From: Paenochrobactrum gallinarii
Lineage (GTDB): Bacteria > Pseudomonadota > Alphaproteobacteria > Rhizobiales > Rhizobiaceae
Direction: 5' to 3'
DNA: 64,000 bases
Assembly (NCBI RefSeq): GCF_014205685.1
Contig: NZ_JACIIU010000006.1
Span: 33,307-97,306 of the forward strand
In this document: in pieces, positions 1-8,272 of the stretch
How positions within the stretch are numbered: the stretch's first letter is position 1
Layout: every line of letters starts with the position of its first letter
The notes under the pieces: model-generated
The model's input: only the letters and a program-made list of their open reading frames with translations
What the model was told of the DNA's origin: nothing
Database searches by the model: none
Program-made: the position numbers and the translations under genes

Positions 1-16
1 AACCGGCGCCGCGCAC

Positions 17-61
17 GCATGTCTCCCGAAAGTGGGCACCGGTTTCGGGATGAAGACATGC
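17..61. repeat. RIME-like intergenic palindrome, copy 1
   Basis: An imperfect palindrome with outer arms GCATGTC and GACATGC and inner arms CCCGAAA and TTTCGGG. The architecture matches the short palindromic elements dispersed between genes in Rhizobiales (RIME-type); this family match is from memory. It lies inside the first 103-bp unit, just after a copy of the phoB stop region, and could act as a transcript-end hairpin. Confidence 0.7.
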
Positions 62-119
62 GCTCAGAAAAACTGTGCGTCTCTCACCCTTAACCGAAAG
101 AGTAACCGGCGCCGCGCAC

Positions 120-164
120 GCATGTCTCCCGAAAGTGGGCACCGGTTTCGGGATGAAGACATGC
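120..164. repeat. RIME-like intergenic palindrome, copy 2
   Basis: Identical to the palindrome at 17-61 and part of the second 103-bp unit. It sits about 30 bp beyond the true phoB stop codon, so it would be the first hairpin in the 3' end of the pst-pho transcript. Confidence 0.7.
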
Positions 165-192
165 GCTCAGAAAAACTGTGCGTCTCTCACCC

Positions 193-879
193 TTAACCGA
201 ATGAGTAACCGGCACCACGCACAGTACGGATCGGATCGGTTGAGCCATTCGGGTTAATAGCTTTGCGCAGACGTCCGATATGCACGTCCACGGTGCGGTC
301 ATCCACGTAAATATCTGCACCCCAAACACCATCCAGCAATTGGCTGCGGGAAAATACGCGCCCTGGTGCCATCATGAAATATTCAAGCAGGCGATATTCT
401 GTCGGGCCCAGATGCACTTCCTTGTCTTTACGGTAGACACGGTGCTGCTGGCGGTCGAGGATGAGGTCGCCGACTTTCAGCACATGCGAAAGCAAGCTCG
501 GATTGGCACGACGCAGCATGGCTTTGACACGGGCAATCAGCTCAGGTGTGGAAAAAGGTTTGACCACATAGTCATCAGCACCAACGGCCAGACCACGCAC
601 ACGCTCGCTTTCTTCGCCACGTGCTGTCAGCATGATAATCGGCAGACGTTCGGTCTCTGCGCGCTGGCGCAAACGACGGCATAGTTCAATGCCGGAAACA
701 CCTGGCAGCATCCAATCCAAAATCAACAGGTCGGGCACATCTTCGCGTAAAGCAATTTCTGCTTCATCGCCGCGCATGATGGTTGTGACCTGATAGCCTT
801 CCGCTTCCAGATTATAGCGCAGCAAAACACTCAGCGCTTCTTCATCTTCCACGACGGCAATTTTGGGGGCATGTGACAT
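193..879 (-). CDS. phoB: Phosphate regulon response regulator PhoB
   Basis: DNA-binding response regulator that activates Pho genes during phosphate starvation. The N-terminal receiver domain has the acidic pair near residues 11-12, phospho-acceptor D55 (in LILDWMLPG) and the conserved Lys in VVKPF. The C-terminal OmpR/PhoB winged helix ends VRGAGYSFG. At 228 aa it is full length. ATG at 879 is preferred over the GTG directly before it because GAAGGA is then 8 nt away. It is the last gene of the pstSCAB-phoU-phoB series, 177 bp after phoU. No phoR kinase gene lies in the locus. Its 3' end is duplicated in the tandem repeat downstream. Confidence 0.95.
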   Translation of the reverse strand: MSHAPKIAVVEDEEALSVLLRYNLEAEGYQVTTIMRGDEAEIALREDVPDLLILDWMLPGVSGIELCRRLRQRAETERLPIIMLTARGEESERVRGLAVGADDYVVKPFSTPELIARVKAMLRRANPSLLSHVLKVGDLILDRQQHRVYRKDKEVHLGPTEYRLLEYFMMAPGRVFSRSQLLDGVWGADIYVDDRTVDVHIGRLRKAINPNGSTDPIRTVRGAGYSFG

Positions 880-1013
880 CACAAGGTTCCTTCAGTCAAT
901 TGGCGCAAAAGTCAGGCTGTGCAGTTGAAATCTAAGGTTGGCAGGCTGAAATTGCGACAAAACAAGGGTGCAGAGCGGGAGCACCGCTCTTGAAAACTGC
1001 ATATTAAACCGTT

Positions 1014-1048
1014 GGCGGACAATGAATTTCATTAAAATCTTGTCCGCC
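1014..1048 (-). terminator. Hairpin between phoU and phoB
   Basis: A perfect 8-bp inverted repeat (GGCGGACA / TGTCCGCC) with a 19-nt loop lies directly after the phoU stop. It has no U-tract, so it is more likely an RNA-stability or partial-termination hairpin than a full terminator. A second 7-bp stem (AGAGCGG / CCGCTCT) follows at 972-990 in the same phoU-phoB gap. Confidence 0.35.
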
Positions 1049-1059
1049 TTTCCGGTCAT

Positions 1060-1782
1060 TTAAGGTTTACTGGCTTCATCCACGATGATGTCGTGGCTGA
1101 GGTCTTCCTTCGGCCGTTCAGCCGGCATTTGCAGGCCGGTGACGATGTAATAAACCGTTTCGGCAATATTGGTGGCGTGGTCGCCGATGCGTTCAATGTT
1201 TTTGGCGCTGAACAACAAATGGGTGCAGGAAGAAATATTGCGCGGATCTTCCATCATATAGGTGAGAAGTTCGCGGAAGATTGAGGTGTACATGGCATCG
1301 ATTTCATCATCGCGGTCACGTACAATATTGATCTGTGCCACAGAGCGGGTGGCATAGGCATCAAGCACTTCTTTCAGCTGGGTGAGAGCCAGTTCGGCCA
1401 AGGTTTCAAGGCCACGATAAAGCTTGACGGATTGGCGGGTGTCGGAAACAGCCGCGACGCGCTTGGCAATGTTTTTGCCCAGATCGCCAACGCGCTCCAG
1501 ATCAGCGGAAATACGGATAGCACCGATGATTTCGCGCAGGTCAATTGCCATTGGCTGACGCTTGGCAATGATGGTGATGGCCTTGTCGTCAATCTCGCGT
1601 TCTGCTGCATCAAGAAACAGATCGTCTGCAATGACGCGCTGTGCCAGCTCATTGTCGGCATTGACGATTGCGGCAATGGATTGCTCGACCATACGCTCGG
1701 CATGGCCGCCCATTTCGGCAATCTTATGGGCCAAGAACTTCAGTTCTTCATCATATGAGCGGACAGTGTGTTTTATAGGCAT
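1060..1782 (-). CDS. phoU: Phosphate-signalling protein PhoU
   Basis: Negative regulator that links the PstSCAB transporter state to PhoR/PhoB signalling; a cytoplasmic helical-bundle protein that binds metal. The 240-aa product MPIKHTVRSYDEELKF... has the two repeated PhoU three-helix domains, with the typical DLERVGD-like and NIERIGDHATNIAE motifs, one per repeat. The ATG at 1782 is chosen because it has AGAGG 8 nt upstream and matches the family N-terminus. The frame stays open further upstream but gives no PhoU-like sequence. It lies 34 bp after pstB, in the same operon. Confidence 0.95.
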   Translation of the reverse strand: MPIKHTVRSYDEELKFLAHKIAEMGGHAERMVEQSIAAIVNADNELAQRVIADDLFLDAAEREIDDKAITIIAKRQPMAIDLREIIGAIRISADLERVGDLGKNIAKRVAAVSDTRQSVKLYRGLETLAELALTQLKEVLDAYATRSVAQINIVRDRDDEIDAMYTSIFRELLTYMMEDPRNISSCTHLLFSAKNIERIGDHATNIAETVYYIVTGLQMPAERPKEDLSHDIIVDEASKP

Positions 1783-1816
1783 GAAAAAACCTCTTAAAAG
1801 AATATAGATACAACAA

Positions 1817-2638
1817 TCAGCCGAAGCGGCCGGTGATGTAGTCCTGTGTCCGTTTTTCTTTTGGTGCGGTGAAGATCGCTTCGGTTTCGCCTTCTTCGAC
1901 AATATTGCCAAGATGGAAAAATGCTGTTTTTTGCGAAACACGCGCGGCTTGCTGCATGGAGTGGGTGACGATTGCAATGGTATAATTCTGGCGCAATTCG
2001 TCGATCAGCTCTTCGATTTTGGCGGTCGCAATCGGATCAAGCGCCGAGCAAGGCTCGTCCATGAGGATAACTTCAGGGCTGACCGCAATAGCGCGGGCAA
2101 TGCACAGACGCTGCTGCTGACCACCGGAAAGGCCGGTGCCTGCATCATGAAGGCGGTCTTTCACCTCTTCATAAAGGCTGGCTTTTTTCAGGCTGGTGAT
2201 AACGGTTTCTTCCAGATCGGTGCGGTCTTTGGCAAGGCCGTGAATACGCGGGCCATAAGCCACATTGTCGAAAATGGATTTCGGAAAAGGATTAGGCTTT
2301 TGAAATACCATGCCAACGCGGGCACGGAGTTCCACCACGTCAATTTTCGGATCGTAAATATCTTCATTGTCGAGGGTGATTTTGCCTTCAACGCGACAGC
2401 CTTCAATCGTATCATTCATACGATTGAGCGAACGCAGGAAGGTGGACTTGCCGCAACCCGAAGGGCCGATCAGGGCGGTCACCATCTTTTCAGGAATGTC
2501 GAGATCAACTCCGAACAGCGCTTGTTTTGCGCCATAAAATACGCTGACTTTTTCACCGCGCATTTTGATTGGTTGGGCGCTGAGGTTCATTTTAACTCCC
2601 GGTGTGTTGTCCTGAGGATGTTCTGATACATAATTCAT
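1817..2638 (-). CDS. pstB: Phosphate ABC transporter ATP-binding protein PstB
   Basis: ATPase that drives phosphate import through PstA/PstC at the inner membrane. The Walker A motif GPSGCGKST is near residues 58-66, the signature LSGGQQQR and Walker B VILMDEP follow, and the H-loop sits in IVTHSM. The product is 273 aa. The ATG at 2638 has GGAG 9 nt upstream, and its N-terminal MNYVSEH...VKMN resembles Brucella PstB as I remember it. An internal ATG at 2590 with a strong GGGAGT site could give a protein 16 residues shorter. The gap to pstA is 14 bp, so it is co-transcribed. Confidence 0.95.
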   Translation of the reverse strand: MNYVSEHPQDNTPGVKMNLSAQPIKMRGEKVSVFYGAKQALFGVDLDIPEKMVTALIGPSGCGKSTFLRSLNRMNDTIEGCRVEGKITLDNEDIYDPKIDVVELRARVGMVFQKPNPFPKSIFDNVAYGPRIHGLAKDRTDLEETVITSLKKASLYEEVKDRLHDAGTGLSGGQQQRLCIARAIAVSPEVILMDEPCSALDPIATAKIEELIDELRQNYTIAIVTHSMQQAARVSQKTAFFHLGNIVEEGETEAIFTAPKEKRTQDYITGRFG

Positions 2639-2652
2639 CGTTAAGGCTCCGC

Positions 2653-3981
2653 TTACCAACGACGCTCGAAGCGACGGCGCAGGATGATGGCAGCAATGTT
2701 CATAATGGCCAAGAATGCCAGAAGTACAATGATGGCACCGGATGTGCGCTCCACAAAGGCGCGCTCGGCTTCGTTTGCCCACATGAAGATCTGAACCGGC
2801 AGCGCGGTAGCAGGATCAAGTGGTGAAACCGGTACGTTGGCTACGAATGCAACCATACCAATGAGAAGCAGTGGTGCAGTTTCACCCAAAGCCTGCGCCA
2901 GACCAATAATGGTGCCGGTGAGGATGCCCGGCGCAGCCAGCGGCAGCACATGATGGAATACCATTTGGGTTTTGGATGCGCCAAGACCCAATGCTGCGTC
3001 ACGAATAGATGGTGGAACAGCGCGGAGTGCCGCACGGGTGGCAATGATGATGGTTGGCAGTGTCATCAGCGAGAGCACCAGACCACCCACGAGTGATGCC
3101 GAGCGTGGAAGGCCGAAGAGGTTGATGAAAACAGCAAGCCCCAGCAGACCAAAAACGATGGAAGGAACCGCTGCCAGATTGTTGATATTGACCTCCACCA
3201 GATCGGTAAAGCGGTTTTTCTTGGCAAACTCTTCCAGATAAATGGAAGCAGCAACGCCAACAGGCAGCGCGACGCCAAGCACGATCAGCATCATGTAAAG
3301 TGAGCCGACAAAGGCGACACCCAGACCTGAAGTTTCAGGGCGGCTGGATGCGCCAAAGGTGAAGAGACCACTGTTGAAACTCTGTCCCATCACACCTTCT
3401 TCTGAAAGTGTGTTCATCCATGTTACCTGACGGTCGGAAACTTTACGGTTTGCTTCCGGAACGCTCAGATCAATCTGGCCTTTAAAGGCAGAATCAATGT
3501 CGGCACTGGCAAGGAAATTGATATTCTTGGTGGTGCCGATCAGAGACGGATTATCCATGACCATCTGGCGCAGCTGTACGCGCACACCATCAGAATAGAA
3601 CTTGCCCAGTTCACGCATGGCGGATTTGTCACTGGCAGGAACGTTCAAATGCTGGGCCAAAGCATTGCGTACCAAAACCGGATAATTGGCGGTTATCAGC
3701 ACATTCGGGTCTTCTGCCCGCTTATTGCCCGGGTCAATTACTTTTTGTTCCAGCATGACCGGAATACTGACAGTGGTCTGCCAGAAAGCGGTATAGCCTT
3801 TGGAAAAAACGGTAAAAAGCAAGGCGCAGAGGAAAAAGACACCGATGCAGATAGCCAGAACGCCATAAAGGCGGAAACGGCGTTCAGAGGCGTAGCGGCG
3901 TTTGATGCCGATATCACGGCGCGCTGGTTTTGCACTCATCGGGGCACCTGTAGAATTGGAAGAAAGGCTGGTATCACTCAT
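2653..3981 (-). CDS. pstA: Phosphate ABC transporter permease PstA
   Basis: Inner-membrane permease that forms the phosphate channel with PstC. At 442 aa it is longer than the roughly 300-aa E. coli protein, as in other Rhizobiales, because of a large periplasmic segment between the first transmembrane helix (residues about 38-60) and the remaining five. The EAA-type loop ([20 protein letters not shown]) that docks on PstB is clear. The ATG start overlaps the pstC stop by one base (TGATG), which implies translational coupling. The gene order pstC-pstA-pstB is standard. Confidence 0.95.
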   Translation of the reverse strand: MSDTSLSSNSTGAPMSAKPARRDIGIKRRYASERRFRLYGVLAICIGVFFLCALLFTVFSKGYTAFWQTTVSIPVMLEQKVIDPGNKRAEDPNVLITANYPVLVRNALAQHLNVPASDKSAMRELGKFYSDGVRVQLRQMVMDNPSLIGTTKNINFLASADIDSAFKGQIDLSVPEANRKVSDRQVTWMNTLSEEGVMGQSFNSGLFTFGASSRPETSGLGVAFVGSLYMMLIVLGVALPVGVAASIYLEEFAKKNRFTDLVEVNINNLAAVPSIVFGLLGLAVFINLFGLPRSASLVGGLVLSLMTLPTIIIATRAALRAVPPSIRDAALGLGASKTQMVFHHVLPLAAPGILTGTIIGLAQALGETAPLLLIGMVAFVANVPVSPLDPATALPVQIFMWANEAERAFVERTSGAIIVLLAFLAIMNIAAIILRRRFERRW

Positions 3982-5444
3982 CAGTCGTACTGCTCCCGAT
4001 ATTTGCGAACAATATAGAGCGCAAAAATGTTCATGATCAGCGTCAGAAAGAACAAGGTGATGCCAAGGGCAAAAGCGACCAAGGTCTGTGGTGAGTTGAA
4101 TTCAAGGTCACCGGTCAGCTGATTGACGATTTTAACGGTAATAGTGGTCATGGCTTCAAACGGGTTGAGCGTCAGATTGGCGGCAACACCGGCAGCCAGT
4201 ACCACAATCATGGTTTCACCGATTGCACGCGAAGCGGTGAGAAGCAGCGCGCCGACAATGCCCGGAAGAGCCGCAGGCAGCACGACTTTTTTGATCGTTT
4301 CTGATTGTGTCGCACCAAGGCCGAGCGAGCCGTCACGCATAGAATTGGGTACCGCGGTGATGATGTCGTCGGAGAGCGAAGACACAAACGGGATCAGCAT
4401 CACGCCCATCACCAGACCAGCGGTGAGTACGCTCTGCGCCATGATGAAACCCTGACCGCCTGCAATGGCGATACTAAGATCACGTAAGAACGGACCAACT
4501 GTGACCATGGCAAAGAAGCCGTAAACGATGGTCGGGATACCGGCCAGTAGCTCCAGCACCGGCTTGACCACACTGCGCACTTTTGGGGAGGCATATTCTG
4601 CCATGTAAACGGCTGAAAACAGGCCAACCGGCACCGCAAAGAGCATTGCTACAAAAGCGATATAAAGTGTACCGGCCAGAAGCGGGATAAGACCAAACTG
4701 ACCAACAGCGCCATCAGAACCGGCGGCTGCAAAGCGCGGATCCCATACGGTGCCGAAGAAGAAGTTGGAGAAAGAAACAGACTGGAAGAAAGTAATCGTC
4801 TGAAACAGCATTGAGAAGATAATGCCGATGGTGGTTAAAATGGCGATGCCAGAAGCGGCAATCAGACCCCAGAGGACGATTTTCTCAACATTGTTGCGCG
4901 CACGGGTGCGCACTTTAATGGTGGCCATACCAAAGACCAGACCGGCAAGGGCGAGTACAATGGCGATAGCGGTTCCGGTTTTTTGTGCAACTGCGGATGC
5001 CTTCGTCCAATATTGCGCAATCGGCACCATGAAGTCCTGGCCTTCAGTGGCAAGCGCAATGCCTTTATTGCCCATATATTCGCGCACCGCCTGATAATCT
5101 GTCGGCAGAGCTTCTTTTTCAGCAGGTGAAAGGCGCTCAATACCTTTGGCAAGGCCACGAACCATGCTCAAATTCAGATTATTATTGCTTGTTGAAACGT
5201 CTGAAAGCTGAGATGTCGCATTGTGCTCAATATAGGTCGAGGAACCGATAAGCCAGATGACGAGAAAGATGGTGGCAGGCAGGGCAGAAACTAAAAACAC
5301 CCACCAGCCGTGATAATGAGGCCGTGAGTGCATTTTTTCGTTTTGGGGCACGGATTTATATTGTGAAAGCGCTTTCTGACGCCCCATAAAAAATCCAGCC
5401 AAACCGATCAGTATGACTGTGAGTAAAACCAGCAAGGCGGACAT
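3981..5444 (-). CDS. pstC: Phosphate ABC transporter permease PstC
   Basis: Partner permease of PstA. The 487-aa product begins with a helix (MSALLVLLTVILIGLAGFFM), has a periplasmic stretch around residues 75-150, and then the six-helix ABC permease core with the coupling loop DGSLGLGATQSETIKKVVLP. AAGGA lies 6 nt before the ATG. The rhizobial form is longer than E. coli PstC. It is separated from pstS by 136 bp holding a strong hairpin, which may lower transporter expression relative to the binding protein. Confidence 0.95.
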   Translation of the reverse strand: MSALLVLLTVILIGLAGFFMGRQKALSQYKSVPQNEKMHSRPHYHGWWVFLVSALPATIFLVIWLIGSSTYIEHNATSQLSDVSTSNNNLNLSMVRGLAKGIERLSPAEKEALPTDYQAVREYMGNKGIALATEGQDFMVPIAQYWTKASAVAQKTGTAIAIVLALAGLVFGMATIKVRTRARNNVEKIVLWGLIAASGIAILTTIGIIFSMLFQTITFFQSVSFSNFFFGTVWDPRFAAAGSDGAVGQFGLIPLLAGTLYIAFVAMLFAVPVGLFSAVYMAEYASPKVRSVVKPVLELLAGIPTIVYGFFAMVTVGPFLRDLSIAIAGGQGFIMAQSVLTAGLVMGVMLIPFVSSLSDDIITAVPNSMRDGSLGLGATQSETIKKVVLPAALPGIVGALLLTASRAIGETMIVVLAAGVAANLTLNPFEAMTTITVKIVNQLTGDLEFNSPQTLVAFALGITLFFLTLIMNIFALYIVRKYREQYD

Positions 5445-5538
5445 TCAATTTCCTTAAAGCGCGCTATGTAAACTTTAGTGAAAGTGTTTAGACGATTATG
5501 CTTATGCAGCGGAAAAACCGCAAAGTCTTGAAGTGTAT

Positions 5539-5568
5539 AAATGCGACCGGCACAGGCCGGCCGCATTT
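5539..5568 (-). terminator. Hairpin between pstS and pstC
   Basis: An almost perfect stem: AAATGCG-CCGGC pairs with GCCGG-CGCATTT across a short loop. It lies just after the pstS stop codon and before pstC. Position and strength suit a partial terminator or a 3'-end protecting hairpin, which would give more PstS than PstCAB. There is no long U-run, so complete termination is unlikely. Confidence 0.6.
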
Positions 5569-5580
5569 ACAGTTGTTGTC

Positions 5581-6627
5581 TTATTTAGCAGCGAGGACTT
5601 TACCGGCTGCAAAATCAGCGCGCTGTGCTTCGCGCTCTGCTTCAGGGGCAGGAACCAGACCATATTCAGCCAATGGGCTGTCCGGGCCAACCATCTGGTC
5701 GGCCAGGAAGAAGTCTACATATTCTTTCAGGCCTGGGATAACACCGAGATGCGCTTTTTTCACGTAGAAGAACAGTGGGCGCGATACCGGATATTCGCCG
5801 GAAGCAACGGTTTCAGCTGAAGGAACAACGTCATTGACGGTTGCTACACGCAGCTTGTCAGCATTGTTTTCGTAGAAGTAGAGGCCGAAAACACCAACAC
5901 CGGTTTTGTTTGAGTCGATGCGGGCGAGCGTTTCGCTGTAATCGCCATCGATATCAACGGCTTTGCCGTCTTTACGCACTGCGATACAAGCCGAAGCTGC
6001 TGCTTTGCCATCAAGACCGGTGGCTTTGATAGCGTCCAGAGCGCCGGCAGCTTTACAGCCTTCAGCCAAAACTTTTTCTTCGAAAACTTCACGGGTGCCG
6101 TGCTTTTCACCAGGAATGTAGGCAGCAATGTCCCAATCCGGCAGAGCAGCGTTAACCTGATTCCATTTGGTGTTTGGATTGTCGACGAGCTTGCCGTCTA
6201 CGATCACTTTTGCAGCCAATGCCTGATAAAGATCAACCGGCTTCAGCTTCCATTCAGGGCCCTTTGCATCGGTTGCAAAGACGATACCATCATAACCGAA
6301 GCGAACTTCCTGAACATCTTTAACACCTGCTTCGATGCAGGATTTCAGTTCGGAATCTTTCATTGCACGGGAAGCATTGGCGATATCGATTGTGTTTTCA
6401 CCAACACCTTTACAGAATTCTTTAATACCTGCACCCGAACCGCCGGATTCAATCACCGGAGTTTTAAAGTCTGGGTAGGTTTCACCGAAAGTTTCGGCAA
6501 CGATTTTTGCATATGGCAGAACGGTTGAAGAACCAGCGACTTGGATCTGATCGCGAGCGGAAGCTGCGGAAACGGACATAACAGCCGCGATAGCCAGTGC
6601 AGCGGTTGTGGAAATCAACGTGTTCAT
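5581..6627 (-). CDS. pstS: Periplasmic phosphate-binding protein PstS
   Basis: High-affinity phosphate-binding component of the Pst system, secreted to the periplasm. The 348-aa precursor starts with a Sec signal peptide (MNTLISTTAALAIAAVMSVS, cleavage likely after ASA). The mature part begins IQVAGSSTVLPYAK, and the SGGSGAGIKEFC phosphate-binding loop is typical of the alphaproteobacterial PstS/SphX type. GGAG lies 8 nt before the ATG. It is the first gene of the regulon here, about 60 bp after a three-unit Pho box, so strong induction by phosphate limitation is expected. Confidence 0.95.
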   Translation of the reverse strand: MNTLISTTAALAIAAVMSVSAASARDQIQVAGSSTVLPYAKIVAETFGETYPDFKTPVIESGGSGAGIKEFCKGVGENTIDIANASRAMKDSELKSCIEAGVKDVQEVRFGYDGIVFATDAKGPEWKLKPVDLYQALAAKVIVDGKLVDNPNTKWNQVNAALPDWDIAAYIPGEKHGTREVFEEKVLAEGCKAAGALDAIKATGLDGKAAASACIAVRKDGKAVDIDGDYSETLARIDSNKTGVGVFGLYFYENNADKLRVATVNDVVPSAETVASGEYPVSRPLFFYVKKAHLGVIPGLKEYVDFFLADQMVGPDSPLAEYGLVPAPEAEREAQRADFAAGKVLAAK

Positions 6628-6687
6628 AGGAGTAGCTCCAGTTGGGTAAAGACAATGACGTTTAATGTCACTAACCGTCTAGGCGCT

Positions 6688-6720
6688 GTTTATTACAGTC
6701 ATATGACAGTAATATTACAG
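6688..6720 (-). promoter_or_regulatory. Triple Pho box upstream of pstS
   Basis: On the minus strand three consecutive 11-bp units read CTGTAATATTA, CTGTCATATGA and CTGTAATAAAC, matching the PhoB-box rule of CTGTMAT followed by 4 AT-rich bases. The array ends 60 bp before the pstS ATG, so PhoB would bind at the position usual for activating a promoter with a weak -35. Confidence 0.85.
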
Positions 6721-6773
6721 CTTTGTGTCATATGAATTTTATCAAGAAATAACGGGCATTTTTTAAGTGTGGC

Positions 6774-6857
6774 TTTAGCCGTTTGGACGGCGTTTATTAT
6801 GTTTAGCCGTTTGGACGGCGTTTATTATATCTAGCCGCTTGGACGGCTGGCAACATA
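6774..6857. repeat. 28-bp tandem repeat forming hairpins at the DUF454 gene end
   Basis: Three 28-bp units start at 6774, 6802 and 6830; the third is diverged after about 21 bp because it is the coding end of the DUF454 gene. Each unit contains GCCGT-TTGG-ACGGC (or a close variant), a small hairpin followed on the plus strand by TTTATTAT. On the minus strand the codons for the last residues and the stop codon (RPSG or RPNG, then stop) recur in each unit. Possible roles are a multi-hairpin transcript end or slippage-made copies. Confidence 0.85.
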
Positions 6858-7271
6858 AAGTGCGCTGGCCAGCATGAAGATACCAACTGCCAATGCAAGC
6901 CAGAGGCCGGGCTGCGCACCCCACCAAAAAATCGCATAGCCCAATGTCATGCCCCCGCAGGCAAAGAACTTGGCTTTAACCGGCACTGCACCTTTTTCGC
7001 GCCATTTAATCAGCATGGGGCCGAATTGCGGATGCGCTAAAAGCTTTGCTTCAAATTTGGGCGAAGAACGGCCGAAAAACCATGCCGCCAGAATAATGAA
7101 GATGGTTGTCGGCATAACAGGCAGAAATGCCCCGATAATGCCAAGCGCAAGCATCATAAAGCCGAGCAGCATATAAATAATCCGTTGTGCTTTTGACGCA
7201 ACGCTTCCACGGCTGGCTGTTTCTGCCCCGTTTGGTTGTGCATTGCTGTCGTCAGGTTGCGGATTGCTCAC
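6831..7271 (-). CDS. DUF454 (YbaN-type) inner-membrane protein
   Basis: Small membrane protein of unknown function. A charged, polar 25-residue N-terminus is followed by a hydrophobic pair (IIYMLLGFMMLALGIIGAFL and MPTTIFIILAAWFFG), the family motif FGRSSPKFEAKLLAHPQFGPMLIKWREKGAVP, and two more helices at the C-terminus. The 146-aa length and the central LPVMPTTIFIILAAWFF motif fit YbaN/DUF454. The start is GTG with only a weak ribosome site. Transcribed toward pstS but separated from it by the Pho-box region. Its last codons are repeated in tandem just downstream. Confidence 0.85.
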   Translation of the reverse strand: MSNPQPDDSNAQPNGAETASRGSVASKAQRIIYMLLGFMMLALGIIGAFLPVMPTTIFIILAAWFFGRSSPKFEAKLLAHPQFGPMLIKWREKGAVPVKAKFFACGGMTLGYAIFWWGAQPGLWLALAVGIFMLASALYVASRPSG

Positions 7272-7892
7272 TGCATGTCTTTCAAAGTGCCGATGTCGAT
7301 AAATGACGGACGATTATTCTGATACTGCTTTGTGCATGGAATCGCCAGTGTACAAAGTGCCGGATTGACTAAAACCAGTGTAAAAAAGTAGACTTTACAT
7401 AATCACAAACTGTTGCGCCGTGTTACTTTATGCGGTTCATGCATGTTTCTCGCCACGAAAAAGCCACAAATGTTAACTGTGTCGATGGGCATGAACACTT
7501 GGGTGCAGAATAAAAATCGCCTCAATGCGCATACAGGTTCCATTTCACAATAGTGAAAATAGCGGGCGTCACTTTGAAAAGGTAAGATTTAACGATTTTT
7601 CCCAGTGGTACATTGGTGGTAATCATATTTTAAAATTAATTCATGTGAATATAATCACGGCGTGGAAAATCTATACTGCAATATAAATTGTATAATTTGG
7701 GATCTTGGGATGATTTTCCTTTTAACTATAGATTCAAAATGCCTTAAATCATCTTTATTTCGTCCACTTGAGCGCCACATTTACCGGCCAATCGGGCAGC
7801 GTTTTTAAAATCTGCCTTTTATTGCTTTCAATAAGAAACGGTAAAAGTGCGGCTTTGCAAATCCTGAGATGCAATTGTGGACGCTTGAGACG
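7272..7892. other. Non-coding stretch of about 620 bp
   Basis: No plausible protein is encoded between the DUF454 gene and the RlpA-like gene. The stretch becomes AT-rich toward 7600-7780. Visible structure is a short hairpin TTTCAC-AATA-GTGAAA near 7545-7560 and a loose direct repeat (CAGTGTA...AAAGT) near 7350 and 7377. It must hold promoters for the two divergent genes; a small RNA gene is possible but not shown. Confidence 0.6.
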
Positions 7893-8258
7893 ATGAAAAA
7901 ATATCTAGCTTTATTGGCCGTTGGTATGGCTTTTGCGTTTTCCGCTAATACGGCGCTGGCCGCTGCCGGACAATGCGGCGGTGCCTCATGGTATGCGCTG
8001 ACCTCTAAAACCGCGTCAGGTGAGCGAATGAACCCGTCGGCTATGACCGCTGCACATCGCACATTGCCATTGGGTACAAAAATTAAAGTCACCAATCAGG
8101 CGAATGGTAAGTCGCTGGTGGTGCGGATAAACGACCGCGGCCCTTTCATCAAAGGCCGCGTGCTGGATTTATCAAAAGGTGCGGCAAGCCGTTTGGGCTT
8201 TATCAATGCCGGTCATACAAAAGTTTGCATTACACAAGTTACCGCTAAAAAGGGCTGA
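7893..8258 (+). CDS. RlpA-like double-psi beta-barrel protein
   Basis: Small exported protein of the RlpA/expansin-like fold, a family that binds or cleaves denuded peptidoglycan glycans. ATG at 7893 gives a signal peptide [20 protein letters not shown] (cleavage after ALA) and a 98-residue mature domain with [30 protein letters not shown] and the hallmark VRINDRGPF with its catalytic-type Asp. It lacks a SPOR domain and a lipobox, so it is shorter than classical RlpA. An in-frame ATG at 7869 would extend it by 8 residues. It converges on dps. Confidence 0.85.
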   Translation: MKKYLALLAVGMAFAFSANTALAAAGQCGGASWYALTSKTASGERMNPSAMTAAHRTLPLGTKIKVTNQANGKSLVVRINDRGPFIKGRVLDLSKGAASRLGFINAGHTKVCITQVTAKKG

Positions 8259-8272
8259 TAGCATTTAAAGCT

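Larger units (their letters stand above)
1..206. repeat. 103-bp tandem repeat at the phoB 3' end
   Basis: Two head-to-tail units (1-103 and 104-206) differ at only one base near their ends (90-103 versus 193-206). The third boundary, at 207, runs into phoB itself. Read on the minus strand, each unit starts with a copy of the last phoB codons (VRGAGYSFG plus stop) and then carries about 70 bp with a large palindrome. The window begins exactly on a unit boundary, so more copies may lie to the left. The copied tail differs from the phoB tail only at synonymous positions. It is not a CRISPR: the units are directly adjacent, without spacers. Confidence 0.9.

Noticed and set aside
1-206. A CRISPR-like repeat array
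   Set aside because: Units are 103 bp, directly adjacent without spacers, and contain a copied gene tail; no cas genes are nearby.
1783-1977. A 65-residue N-terminal extension of PhoU
   Set aside because: The extension overlaps pstB, is unlike PhoU, and the ATG at 1782 has a good ribosome site.
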